In this document: one piece after another, positions 1 to 11,713 of the stretch
Position numbering within the stretch: position 1 is the first letter of the stretch
Layout of the letters: each line of letters opens with the position of its first letter
NCBI GenBank assembly: GCA_947034885.2
Contig: OX344750.2
Coordinates: 12,766,053-12,830,052 of the forward strand
Reading direction: 5' to 3'
DNA: 64,000 bases
Source of the DNA: Thuidium tamariscinum
Lineage: Eukaryota > Streptophyta > Bryopsida > Hypnales > Thuidiaceae
Made by a program: the position numbers and the translations under genes
The notes under the pieces: generated by a model
Told to the model about the DNA's origin: nothing
The model's input: only the letters and a program-made list of their open reading frames with translations
Databases searched by the model: none

Positions 1-556
1 TCTAAGTTGAAATATTGATGTAAATTGTCAAGTTGAATTATTGATGACTTGATGATGTAAATCACAATCTTATTTTGCCATCAAAGTATTTGTTTGTTTT
101 GTACAGGTGTATTGCTTAGTGTATAATTTCTTTCCAAATTACAATAGAAGTAACTACATTAGAATTTATACATTGATATTTAGTGCGTTGCATTTTCAGT
201 ATTGTAGCCACATAGCATAAGGTTTTGCATTTAGATTATTAAGTTGTGCCTTTTTTTACTTTCACAAACTTATTACAATGCCACTATTTTATTCCAAATG
301 AGAGTCTAGTGCCACTAATTGAGCCCAAAATTTTCTATTTAGTGTCAAGAATTAAGTCTAAACATCTTTTCTATTTCACTATAAAATAATGTGAATGTTG
401 CCAAATGAGTACTCCTACTTTGTTTTTGTTGCCACATTTTCCCCCATTAAAATTACAATACAATCATTCAAGAGCCATAGATTTCACAATTTATGCCTCT
501 AGGCAGATTCAATAAAAAAACTAAAGAAAAAAGATTGATTAGACTTAGAAACCCAA

Positions 557-834
557 GTAAGGTAGGTACACCCAAAAGTGCCAGTTTTCATATTGTGCCT
601 AGTTCCTGTTATTATGTTGTTCAAATTTTTTGACAGTCTTGTTGGTGAGTGAAAGCATGTTCCAACGCACCAAAGAACAGTGCATTTGGATACCGTATGC
701 AAAAGTTATTAACAGTCAAAGTGTGTTTCTGAAAGCGCCATCTATAGTCTGGGTACCTGACTGATTTTGAAAATGTATGCACATTGTACAGGGTGCTTTA
801 AGGTCACGTGCCATTTTGGGTGTACCTACCTTAC
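557..834. mobile_element. MITE, ends AAGGTAGGTACACCC, copy 1
   Basis: Perfect terminal inverted repeats AAGGTAGGTACACCCAAAA and TTTTGGGTGTACCTACCTT enclose about 275 bp. The same interior ('tattgtgcctagttcctgttatta', 'caccaaagaa') occurs at 33852-34125 and 42015-42300. No clear target duplication for this copy. Confidence 0.7.
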
Positions 835-1047
835 GTGATTGATACAGAACTAGTGTACTCGGAAAGCATCCTGGCTGCCAGATCGGAAGATCACGCATTC
901 AGCCATTCACAGTCCACAACTATTTTTATTTTTATTTGTTATATTACTTTCTATGGGGAGGTACTAGTTAAAGTCCGTAGGTCCGGCAGGCATGGCATGC
1001 TGCTGAATGTTACGTTCTTTTGCAATGACTTGTCGGTTGCCCTAACT

Positions 1048-1437
1048 TACAGTGGAAACACCCAAAACCGTCCATTTAAGGAATTCAGCATAGTTGGAGG
1101 GAGATTTTCCTAAAATTGATATTTTTCTAGTATTAGCGAGTGAAAATTATGAATATTCAAAAAAAGAAATAAATTTTTTGGGCATTGTATGTAATTTATA
1201 TGTTTTTTTGAAGTGATGGGTGCCTAGACCACTGAAAGTGTCCAGTAGGTGCACCCAAAACTGAACCCTGCGAAAATCAGCCCTGAGCCAACCAGATTTT
1301 CTTAAGTGTCCTTCACCTGTGTCAACAAATTATTTTCACACATGTGTCAAACACATTAACTACACTCTAGGGACATATTTGAGTGACTCTACACTCCACT
1401 GCAAGGTACAGGGACGGGAATGGGTGTTTCTCCCTTA
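1048..1437. mobile_element. MITE with TA flanks (Tc1/mariner-like?), copy 1 (1050-1435)
   Basis: Ends CAGTGGAAACACCCAAAAC and GGAATGGGTGTTTCTCCCT, flanked by TA. The interior includes 'gaattcagcatagttgga' and matches copies at 3345, 3786 and 28396. TA flanks and a CAGTG start suggest Tc1/mariner; the two ends are only partly inverted copies, so this class is tentative. Confidence 0.6.
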
Positions 1438-1696
1438 GTCGAATCAAAGGTGAGATGAAAAGGAGCGACAAGGATTGCATCAGGATTGGTTTGTTTTGGT
1501 TTGTTTTTTTCTTCTTGAAACACATGGATAATTTCCATTGAATATATATTTATTTTCAAGAAAAGCAAAATAAATATCTTTCTGTAAAATATCTCTATTA
1601 AGCGTGCATTCATTTTGGTAGGCAAATTAAATTTATTTTTTTAAACTTTGGCAATTTATGACACTTTTAACTTTGGATTAATTTTTTCTATTTATA

Positions 1697-3170
1697 GATA
1701 GGGTGATTGCAAGAAACATTTGTACTATTTGTTGCGTTTTGAACTGTAGGGTCGTTGCAAGAAACACTTACCGGTTTTAGCTCAAAATGGTTCAAAATCA
1801 GTGAGTCCTATGACCCTTTGAAATAATTTTTTTTTAAATTGAAAAAAATATGGATAATTTGAAGAGCAATGAGAATATTATGTCTCTTGAAATTCAGACC
1901 TAAGAATTTTTTTCTCTAAATGTTATAGACAATGGAAAATACAATGAAAATAGCTCATTTTTCACTAATTTGGTAAAAATAGTAAAAAAATTCAAAAAAT
2001 AAAAATGAAAAATCCATTTTTTCTACAAGTAAAGGTCTTTCTTTTCCAACAAATTTCATCTTTGGAAAAAATAAATTCTATTCTCTACACTTGCGCAAAG
2101 TCAGCCACTTTGATGACATGTGGAGTCAGCCACTTTGAACAGTATAGTATTTTCAAAAAAACTCTTTGTGGACTTGTGCAACTTTAGGTGAGGTCCTTGC
2201 ATGCCAATTTTCAGCTCAAAATTTGCATTTTTGGGTCAAAAATAGGACTAAAACCCCCCGAAATGGCCAAAGTAGACACCCAATCGGGGGAAGTTTAAAA
2301 ATAGTAAACTAATTTTGAAAAATTGAAAAAATTACCCAAAATGTAAAACTTTTGTAGAAACCTTCTTTTCAAGTTTCAAATCAAATGAACAAAAGATGCA
2401 AAAGTTATGAGCAAAAAACTACCTCCTAAAGGTCAAGGGGACAAAAAAAAGGATAAGTGTTTCTTGCAATCACCTTGTACTCATGATTTCTTTTAAAGTA
2501 CTTTAAAATTAAAAAACTAATTCTTTAAAAAATTTAAAAATATGATTACTATATACATCTTTAAGACAAAGGTTTTCACTCAAGAAAATGGATAGAAAAA
2601 TCCTCTAAGTACGTATGAGAACTTGAAAAGTGCCCAATCTCAAGAAAATAGGCACTTTGATTCAAAAATTAGTTTAAAATAGTATAAATAAGTAAATAAA
2701 AAAAGATAAAAACTGGCCATTTGTAACAAATTTATGGAGATGGTCAATTACTAAAAAATAATCATGAAAATAATATTTAATATGTTTCAAAATACAAGCA
2801 GAAAGAAGCTCACTTTGTAGACTTCCACACTGCATAGAATTAACTATTTTAGAATTCTTTCAATGAAAAGTTGTATTTTTATACTAGGAAAAACTCTACA
2901 AAATTTCATAATGTAACTTTTCAAAAAAGGTACTCATTAGTACTAGAAACCTCAAAAATTGGCAAATGTGGCATACATTTCATGCCTATTCTTTGATAGT
3001 AAATTATTTTTGAAAATTATCAAAAAAATCAAGGAAGTTGTATGGTAGTCATCACTACCTTCTTTATAAATCTTAAGTCATTTGAAATTAAAACACAAAA
3101 GTTATGGCCAAAAAACTAATCAACAAGTGACATAAAATAGGACAAGTGTGTTCCTTGCAATTGCCTGATA
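1697..3170. mobile_element. outer TIR element, AGGGTGATTGCAAG family (1701-3166), TSD GAT(A)
   Basis: Left end GGGTGATTGCAAGAAACA at 1701 and right end TGTTCCTTGCAATTGCCT, flanked by GATA on both sides. It hosts a second member of the same superfamily at 1748-2475. No coding capacity remains. Confidence 0.75.
1745..2478. mobile_element. inner TIR element inserted into its relative (1748-2475), TSD TGT
   Basis: Left end AGGGTCGTTGCAAGAAACAC and right end GTGTTTCTTGCAATCACCT, flanked by TGT on both sides. Removing it restores the order seen in the related copy near 9760 (gttgaaaatgcaac ... actcatgatt on the opposite strand). The interior is almost the same as at 6425-7150 on the other strand. 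Confidence 0.8.
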
Positions 3171-3342
3171 ATTGTGTTCCATTCTCTATTTTTTCCCAAA
3201 GAACAATTTTTTTCAGATTTTTAGAAATAGTTGTAAATCATTTTAAAAATTTCAACATTTTCCAAATTCTCTCAAGTTATTTACAAAACTGATGTACACG
3301 TATGCTATCTTGTTCAAAGCCTCATGAATAGTCGGTCAATGT

Positions 3343-3722
3343 TAAGGGCAAAACACCCATTCCCGCACCTGTTCCTTGGAATGGACCATAGATTCACCCA
3401 ATTGTGTCAATAGACTTTCTTTAATGTGTTCGCCACATGTGTAATTATAATTAGCTTATACAATTGAAGGACACATAGGAGAATCTAGTTGGCTGAGTGC
3501 TAATTTTTGCAGGGTTCAGTTTTAGGGGCACCTACCACACGGGTTCACAGGTCTAGGGAGCCAACACTTTGAAAATTTGTAGAAATTACATACTAAATCG
3601 ATTTTTTTTTTTAATATTCATGATTTTCACTTGCTAATACTAAAAAAATATCATTTTTAGAAAACATTGCCTCCAACTATGCTGAATTCCTTATTTGCAC
3701 GGTTTTGGGTGTTTCCACTGTA
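3343..3722. mobile_element. MITE with TA flanks, copy 2 (3345-3720), reverse to copy 1
   Basis: Starts AGGGCAAAACACCCATTCCC and ends GTTTTGGGTGTTTCCACTG with TA on each side. Interior blocks 'tctagggagccaacactttg' and 'ctccaactatgctgaattcc' are shared with the other copies. Confidence 0.6.
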
Positions 3723-3783
3723 CTTTGGGCTCATCAATTTAGTTGTAAGTATATTGGCCAGGCATGATTCTCAAAGTTGCTAA

Positions 3784-4174
3784 TAAGGGAGAAACACCCA
3801 TTTCCATCCCTGTACCTATTCCTGGTCCCTAGAGTGTCACTAAATCTGTCCATGAGCGTTCATCAAAGTGTCTAACAAGTGTTTAACTCTAATTTGCTGA
3901 CGCAGTTGTAAGACACATGTATAATTTTCATTCACTGACAACTGATTTCAGCAAAGTTCAGTTTAGGGTACACCTACAGGACGGTTCCAGTGGTCTAGGG
4001 AGCCAACTCTTTGAAAATTTGTAGAAATTACATACTGATTCCAAAAAATTTAATTTTTTTTTTGAATATTCATGATTTTCTCTCGCTAATACTAGAAAAA
4101 TATCAGTTTTAGAAAAAGATGCCTCCAACCATGCTGAATTCCTTATTCGGATGGTTTTGGGTGTTTCCACTGTA
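3784..4174. mobile_element. MITE with TA flanks, copy 3 (3786-4172)
   Basis: Starts AGGGAGAAACACCCATTTCC and ends GGGTGTTTCCACTG, with TA on both sides. It lies only about 65 bases after copy 2 in the same orientation. The 93-codon frame at 3958-4239 on the complement is repeat sequence. Confidence 0.6.
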
Positions 4175-4248
4175 ACAGAGACAAACTGTTTTGAATCTGG
4201 TAGCAAGCTCTGAGAACATTCCATCTGGACACTATACAAAGTTTGGTT

Positions 4249-4418
4249 CCAGGTGCAATTTAATTCAACAACATGATGGTGGTGTCAGGTGCAATTTAAT
4301 TCAACAACATGTGGTAGTTTCAGGTACAATTTAATTCAACAACATATGGTAGTTTCAGGTGCAATTTAATTCAACAACATATGGTAGTTTCAGGTGCAAT
4401 TTAATTCAACAACATATG
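4249..4418. repeat. minisatellite, 35-36 bp x 5
   Basis: Units start at about 4250, 4286, 4321, 4356 and 4391, each 'caggtgcaatttaattcaac' followed by 'aacatatggtagttt', with few changes. The last three are almost the same. Confidence 0.9.
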
Positions 4419-4424
4419 GTGGAT

Positions 4425-4615
4425 ACACCCAAAAGCACCACAAATTGGTACTGTTATTATTATTGCTGTTATTATTATTATTGATGTTATTATTATTCTT
4501 GTTATTATTAGATTGTTTAGATTTTTTAAAGTCTTGCTGGCATGTAAAAGCATGTTCCAATTCACCAAAGAATGCAGCATTTGGATAGAGTATGTAAAAG
4601 TTATTAACTCGTAAA
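4425..4615. mobile_element. partial MITE of the AAGGTAGGTACACCC family with an internal TTA repeat
   Basis: Begins GGATACACCCAAAAG and shares 'gtcttgctggcatgtaaaagcatgttcc' and 'tttggatagagtatgtaaaag' type blocks with the full copies. A TTATTATTG microsatellite (about 4452-4510) has expanded in its left part. The right terminus is missing. Confidence 0.5.
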
Positions 4616-6420
4616 GTCCTAAGGCCTATTTCTTGTTAAAAAACACAAAAAACCTACCATTTTCTGCTGCATTTATCTCAAAAAACAGAAAAAAAAACAT
4701 TTTTTTCCGAGAAACTAACCGTAGGATCTTGTAATTAAATTGTTGGAGATCATATAATAAAAATTTGATACCATGTATATTGAAAGATATGCCCATTCAA
4801 AGTTGGAAAAAACAAGTTTTTTGAACTACAATTTGAAATTTTGGATGACTTTTACTACCATTTGTGGACAAAAAATTTCTTTATAGATTTTGAATTAAAA
4901 AAAATTTTGTGTAAAAGAATTGAGTTGAGAGTCTAGGAATAAAATTTCACAAGACAAACACTTGATATTCATTCTTTAAAAAAATTATTAAATAGAAGTA
5001 GGTCCAAAATTAAAAGAAAAACTAAATGGTTAATCGCTCTAAATTGGGATTGGAAAACACAATAATCTCAATGGCAATTACCAATAGAAGTTGACTTTGT
5101 CTAGTCTTTTTGAATTGCCGGCATTACCAATAGATATGTTGAGTCTCTTTTTTGTGCTCCCCAATTTATTTTCTTCCAAATGTAGTACTCAAGTTCATAT
5201 ACCATGTGCTTCTTGCAATATATTCAGTGCTTCTGGTAATGTGTTCAATGCTTTTGCAATTTTTTGGAGGCATCCGCTACATCTTGCAGCTTTCAACTTC
5301 AATTCTTCCTTTGATGGGCCCCATCTAGATGCTTGGCTTCTCAAGTATGTTTGATAGTTTGTCATTTGCATTCAATCACAAAAACTATCATCACAAGTGG
5401 TATCAAATAAATTGATTCTTCTTTTTTCTGACAATTGAAGCCACTTATTATGAACTGTTTCAGACAAATTACAAAAAGACATGTCTATCATTTCTTCTAA
5501 ACTAAGACTCTACAAATCTAGCCATAGTAAAGCATGAGTAAAAAATAAATGAAATATCCTATGGCCAATTGTATTTTGAATTGCTATGTGTAATTGCAAG
5601 TATTGAATTGAAAAAATTCATATCTTATAAAAATTTATTTGAAATAAATAAAAAAAATTCTACAAATGCTTAATATAAAAAAAATTTAGATTGGAATAAA
5701 AATAAAAAAGGATATTACCTTCAACTAGACCTTGCAAGTTGTTGATTATTGAAAGGTACAAAAAATGGAAGTACTAAGTTCAATTATACTACAATTTGTC
5801 AAATCAGACGGATGTTCAATTGATGCCCCCTAATACTCCCATTTTTGGTACCTTTCAAATTTTCCCTAAAAATTATAGAAACAAATTCCAATGATTTATA
5901 GTACTAAAACAATATACTTAAGCAACTCTAGTTATAAAAAAAAAAAAATAGCTTCCAATTTAAATTCAACTTTCTAATACTCTTTTTTTTTAAAGGAACA
6001 ATATAATTTTTTCAATACCAAAGAAATTCACTTACCATTGTCATATTAAAATCTTCCTATTGTAAATACTAAAAATGCCAAAATGCTAGCCAATGGTCCA
6101 AGTGATGAAGTGAGTCTTTACTTGTAGCTCCAAATGACAACTACCATAATCAAATTGCAAGATAGCGTATCTTAGATTCTTAACTTTATCCAATATTTTT
6201 TATTCTTTGTACTACTCACATAGGGCAATGTGTTATTGTTGGAATGTTTGTTCGGTGTGCCTTTGTGTGTGTTTAATTATGAAGATAATTACTCCAATTC
6301 AATGAACATGTCCTCTCATGTTTCTTTCTAACTTCATCTACAAAACCACAATCATAGACAATGCATATAGCATTCCAATTGGCCATAGTGCTCTCTCTCA
6401 TAAAAATTTTAAAGTTTGAC
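4616..6420. other. AT-rich DNA without a supported gene
   Basis: Only short frames rich in Lys, Asn, Phe and Leu. No conserved motif, splice pattern or clear repeat ends seen. Confidence 0.5.
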
Positions 6421-7154
6421 TCATGGGTGATTGCAAGAAACACTTGTCCTTTTTTTGTCCCCTTGACCTTTAGGAGGTAGTTTTTTGCTCATAACTTTTG
6501 CATCTTTTATTCATTTGACTTGAAACTTGAAATGAAGGTGCCTACAAAAGTTTTACATTTTAGGTAATTTTTTCAATTTTTTCGAAATTATTTTACTATT
6601 TTTAAACAGCCCCCGATTGAGTGTCTACTTTGGCCATTTTGGGGGATTTTAGTCCTATTTTTGACCCAAAAATGCAAATTTTGAGCTGAAAATTGGCATG
6701 CAAGGACCTCACCTAAAGTTACACAAGATCACGAAGAGATTTTTGAAAATACTATATTTTTCAACCTCCACATGTCGTCAAAGTGGCTGATTTTGCACAA
6801 GTGTAGAGAATAGAATTAATTTTTTCCAAAGATGAAATTTGTTGGAAAAGAAACTTTTTACTTGGAAAAAAAATTGATTTTTTATTTGAATTTTTTGAAT
6901 TTTTTGACCATTTTTACCAAATTAGTGAAAAATGAGTTATTTTCATTGTATTTTCCATTGTCTATAACATTTAGAGAAAAAAATTCTTAGGTCTGAATTT
7001 CAAGAGACATAATATTCTCATTGCTCTTCAAATTATCCATATTTTTTTCAATTTAAAAAAAAATTATTTCAAAGGGTTATAGGACTCACAAGACTCACTA
7101 ATTTTGAGCCATTTTGAGACAAAACCAGTAAGTGTTTCTTGCAACGACCCTCAT
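6421..7154. mobile_element. TIR element, AGGGTGATTGCAAG family (6425-7150), TSD TCAT
   Basis: Left end GGGTGATTGCAAGAAACAC, right end GTGTTTCTTGCAACGACCC, TCAT on both sides. It is a near-identical reverse copy of 1748-2475, about 726 bp, so these two were amplified recently relative to the rest. Non-coding. Confidence 0.85.
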
Positions 7155-7740
7155 TCACTCCGAGGTTGTGACATTATAGCATTCAAGAACCTCCAAAATT
7201 TCACTTGTACTTTGGTATCTTTGGATTGCATGTCACACATGGCAGTGGTCATTACTTTCTTGTTTTGGTTGTTGTACAATTGGCAAGCTATGGTGGTCTA
7301 GTCCTTCATGTGCTTCTTGTAGTTAAACATCATCCATGCATTCTATAGATTACTTCTAGTTTTCATGCGCCTTATTAGGTTCACTCCACTTCTAGGTCCT
7401 TCAATGAGCATCTTGAAGATGTATACCTTCTCTTTGCCTTAGCTTAAGAAGACACTATCATGTATGAATTCAAACTTTGATTCCTTCTTTATGATCATAA
7501 TGTTATCAATGACACCTCCTTGGTTGTTTGAGTGAAAAGAGAAGATGATATTCCATATACTAAGACTACTTTAAAACTAAAAGCAATCCATGACCACTTC
7601 CATTTCCTCCCCCTTCAAGATTTGTTTCTCTTTTTCTCCATGGTGAAATAGGTGGTTTATAAAAAATCTTTCCTAGTGGACAATACAATGGTGGAGTTGG
7701 TGGTTGTAGAGATTTAAAAAACTTGCTATATAATGAATTC

Positions 7741-8279
7741 AGTAATTTCTTTTGAAGAGTTCTTATACATGCTTTTTGCTATCGGATGATTATGATTTCC
7801 TAAATGAATAGCAACCCTAGTCATATTTGCATTGTTACTATAGTAGAAGTAAATTCTAACATTGCAGGTGGTAAGGCATTTAGATATTGTTTTGCAGACC
7901 TTGCAAACTAGTTTGCAATCTTTTGAAGGAACAACTCCTACAACAAAAGGAAGTATTGTAGAACCACTCCACTATGTATTGTTCTTCTTAGAAGCCCTTA
8001 TCAAGTACTCATAGCTAGGGTTCTCACAAACTAGATGACCAGTATAGAATAACTTATAAAACTTTAGATTATTGGAGTTGTTTATATTTGTTGTCATGAG
8101 CTTGTACCAAGGGTGTCCATTGTAACTCTTGTCCATTGCCACCAAGTTCTTGGTTGCTAAAGAAGAAGAAGACCGGCATGGAGGTAATTCAAAGATGGCA
8201 TCTCTTTTGTAAGTAGGTAGAAGATATTTCACTTGGTGGTGACCACAACATCTATGTCCAAACTTGCAACCAACTCATT
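7741..8279 (-). pseudogene. zinc-finger/MULE-like transposase relic of a moss-type repeat family
   Basis: On the complement the frame reads GCKFGHRCCGHHQVKYLLP, then LPPCRSSSSLATKNL, NGHPWYKLMTTNI and TGHLVCENPSYEYL. A TAG stop at 7972 sits where the family probably has Trp or Gln. Beyond it the same frame continues WSGSTILPF, CKLVCKVCKTISKCLTTCN and RVAIHLGNHNHPI. The Cys pairs followed by H-x-H resemble the WRKY-GCM1/FLYWCH-type zinc fingers of FAR1/MULE transposases. The reading frame collapses after 7741 and is blocked upstream by TGA. I believe this block is a common multicopy family in mosses. It is inactive here. Confidence 0.6.
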
Positions 8280-9439
8280 CCTTAAACAATGAAGACTGGA
8301 AAGTCTCCTCAAGCATTTCATTACATTTGTTCAATTCATGGGACTTGGATGAAGTACAAATTCAAGATAGCTAAATTGTACATATCTACTAGGTGGGGTG
8401 TTCTATACACACTATTTAGTTGCTTTTTCATTTGAAACTCTTTGAAGTTTGAATTGTAGAGGGTTTCACAAAAAGGGTCAAGGTTGGGGACTCACCTTCT
8501 CATTTACTAGACAATTCTACAATAATATCTAGTTTATTTAGCTTCACCACCACAAGAGCTTCACTTCAACAAAATCTTAGACAAACATCTAAAAAAAGAC
8601 TTGGAATACCAATTTTAGATATGAAAGGTGTGTTCACTATTGAATTACTTGACTGCCAACTTCCTATCTCAGTGGGAAGGACAACATAGGTAATGAAAGA
8701 CTATAAGCTTTGAAATTTTCTAATTCTAAATACTAGCATTGGCCTTCATCTGAGACAAACTTCACAATAAGAATGGATTGTTGTAATTCATTAGACTAAA
8801 AGTATTGTTCTTCCTCAATGTAGATGGATGATTTTACAAATTTTAATCAAACATGGTAGTATGTCCTATTGCCTTGATTCATCTAATGGAAATACTAGAA
8901 GAACCTAGCCATGTCACATACAATAGAAAATTAGATAGTGACTCTGGAAAGATTGTCTCATTAGACTTTAGGAAAAACATTTGCACTTGTTTTATAGTCT
9001 TCTTTTACTATTATAATTTAGAGGTGGGTGTGGCATGAGTTTATGTTCTGCATTATTTCAACATTTAAAAGAAATGATAGCAAAATACTATTGTTATGCT
9101 ATGTAGATAGTTTAGAATTATTATCATTTTTATATGTATTAATACAATGTATGTATCACTGATCAATACCTTCAACATCATAGCGCATTAAAATTGTACT
9201 CGTTGACAACTTTATTTCATCTCAAGATTAGGATCAAGGTTTTGAAATTAGCATATAATGGCTAACTTATTTGTCTAAGCTTTTCTAAGAATAGATCTTC
9301 ACAATCCTACAATGTCATATAAAGGCAGCTCCTTGAAACAATTTCAATAAATTCAACTATACATATTTATTTTTGGCGGCTTTTGAAATTGACGTTGCCT
9401 TAGAGCCTTGAGTAGTGTAGTCTCTTTGTTCAAGGAACA

Positions 9440-9818
9440 ATGAAATTGTAAGAAAAAAATTTATCATTTTTAAATTTTTAAAATTATTTTCATGGATTTT
9501 CTGGTGGCTGAAGATTTAAATAAATTGGTTACAAATGTTCAAATTTTATTTTTTATTTAATTATTTATACTATTTTTAACTAATTTTTGAATCAAAGTAC
9601 CTATTTTCTTGAGATTTGGCACTTTTCAAGTTATCCTACTTAGAAAACTTTTCTATCCCTTTCCTTCGATGAAAACCTTCATTTTAGAAGTGTACATATT
9701 AATGATATTTTTTAATTTAAAAAAAATTAGTTTTCCAATTTTAAACTACTCTAGAAAAAAAATCATGAGTATTGTTGAAAATGCAACAAATAGTACAAGT
9801 GTTTCTTGCAATCACCCT
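9440..9818. mobile_element. truncated TIR element, AGGGTGATTGCAAG family
   Basis: Right end AAGTGTTTCTTGCAATCACC near 9797-9817. The sequence from about 9440 is a reverse-complement match to the outer element at 1701-3166 (for example 'gtactatttgttgc' and 'tactcatgattt'). The left end is missing. It shows the uninterrupted form of the site into which the inner element at 1748-2475 inserted. Confidence 0.65.
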
Positions 9819-10920
9819 AATGTGAAGTCTCTCTGTCCTCTTTCTACAAGTCAAATCTAAAAAATTGGTGACCAAAAAAATATTAGATTAAAGAGCCTAA
9901 CATGCATATTTCAAATCAATGTAGGGCTTCTCAAAATCCATTCTACAATTTTTGTGAAGGATAATTGCAAGAAACACTTGTCCTTCTTTATGTCTCCTTA
10001 ACCTTCATCAGGTAGTTCTTTGCTTATTTCACCTTTTGTTTTTTTGACTTGGAATTTGTGACAAAGGTGCACACAAAAGTTTTGTATCTTTTGTAATTTT
10101 TTCAGTTTAAAAAAAATTAGTTTATTATCTTTAAGCTTCCCCTGATTGGGTATCTACCTTGGCCATTTTTGACCCCAAAAAGAAAGTTTTGAGCTGAAAA
10201 TTGGCATATAAGGACTTCTAGTATAGTTACACAAGCCCTAAGAAGATTTTTTGAAAATATTAAATTGTCCAACTTCCACATGTGCTCAAAGTGCACTACC
10301 AAGGTATATTTGTACAAAATACAAAATATTTTTCTTCAAGACAAAATTTATTGGAGAAGAAGTACCTTTATATTGTTTTACATTTTATTTTTTAAATAAA
10401 AGAAAAAAGTGTCTATTTTCTTTGTATTTTCCATTGTCCTTTTTCAGTGCATAACTTTTAGAGGTAAATTTTCTTAGATCTGAATATCAAAAGACATCCT
10501 ATTCTTATTGCCTTATAAATTATCCATATTTTATTTTATTTCTTAAAAATTTATTCCAAAAGTCACAAGACTCTTGGAAATAGGCCATTTTGAGACAAAA
10601 TCGGTAAGTGTTTCTTGCAATGACTCTAAATGAATTTTGAATTTGATTTTTTCTCCAAGATCTAATTGTATTTGAGGCTCATGTTCAAAAGTTCTCAACA
10701 CTACAAAAGTCAAGATTGCAAAGGGTACCCTTGCACAAAATCTTGAATAGAAAAATCACTATCATTCATTTTCCAAATTATATTTTAGACTCTAAAACTA
10801 GATTTCAAGAAGAGCTTTTCAAAAATACAAATTACTAAAAATAGAAAATTGGTTAGGTTTTATTTAACTTCAAAGTTTTGCAAACACCAAATTTTGGTGC
10901 CTTGGGCATTTAAGGGTTAA
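9819..10920. mobile_element. family A TTAA element, reverse orientation, broken by an insertion
   Basis: Segments 9819-9957 and 10628-10916 are reverse-complement matches to the right and left halves of the family A copy at 27079. The terminal TGGGCATTTAAGGG is followed by TTAA at 10917-10920. A different transposon (9958-10627) splits the two. The far end is lost under another element ending at about 9818. Confidence 0.7.
9958..10627. mobile_element. TIR element of the AGGGTGATTGCAAG family, diverged
   Basis: Left end AGGATAATTGCAAGAAACAC and right end GTGTTTCTTGCAATGACTCT are inverted repeats. The interior matches the copies at 1748-2475 and 6425-7150 in part (for example the 'gagctgaaaattggcat' block). 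It lies inside a family A element. The target duplication is blurred. Confidence 0.7.
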
Positions 10921-11378
10921 AAGCATCCCCATGCCAAGACACCAATCAATCCAAATACAGCCAGTAGAAGGCCTTGGGTTGAAATTTTTCCCCTCAACAA
11001 GCACATCACAATAGAAAAAAAAGGTTGGCCATCCCAAATTTTGAAACAAACATTGGAAATGTTGCACCTTGAGAGTGCTATGCCATATGCTTGACTCTTG
11101 GTTCAACACACTTTGTCAACATTAAATGGCACTCTACTAACCTTATTCAACAATATTGGAAATGACTGAGAGATGAAGAAGCACTACCTAACAAGGTGCA
11201 TAGCTTTCATGACAAGGTGGGTCCTCTTCTGGTGGCCACACTAGCTAGCAAGTGGCATGTTGCAATGTTGCTTCCGTGGTGGGGTACTCTTAGTGCAACC
11301 AAATTTTGACTCATCAACAACCTCGCTATTCACTCACCTAACACCCCATTTGGCATTGTAGGCATGGGAATGCTCTAA
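10918..11378. mobile_element. PIF/Harbinger (Tourist-like) MITE (10921-11375), TSD TAA
   Basis: Left end AAGCATCCCCATGCC and right end GGCATGGGAATGCTC are inverted repeats and TAA stands on both sides. TTA/TAA duplications are typical of PIF/Harbinger. The left TAA is also part of the TTAA that closes the family A element to its left, so this MITE landed in the piggyBac-type target site. Confidence 0.65.
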
Positions 11379-11713
11379 TATAATAGATCGATAGAATAGT
11401 GAACTTATATGAGACGGCGAAAGTCTCAAAGAGTGTGGAAGTTGAGTCCTATTGCATCACTTGTTGCATGGACTGTTGGTGCTTATTTAGGCAATGTATA
11501 TACTTCCAGAATTGGAATTCAAACTACAATAAATTTGTCAATCACCACATAGATGGTTCAAATCCTTCTCCACAATTTCATGAAAACTTGTAAGATGAAA
11601 CTTGGCATTATTAATAATTGTCATGTTAAGATTCACTTCCAAAAAAGAAAGTGCTAAAAGATATCTTTTTGCAAATTTCATTCCAACGTAAAGGTTACAA
11701 GCCTAAAATTATG

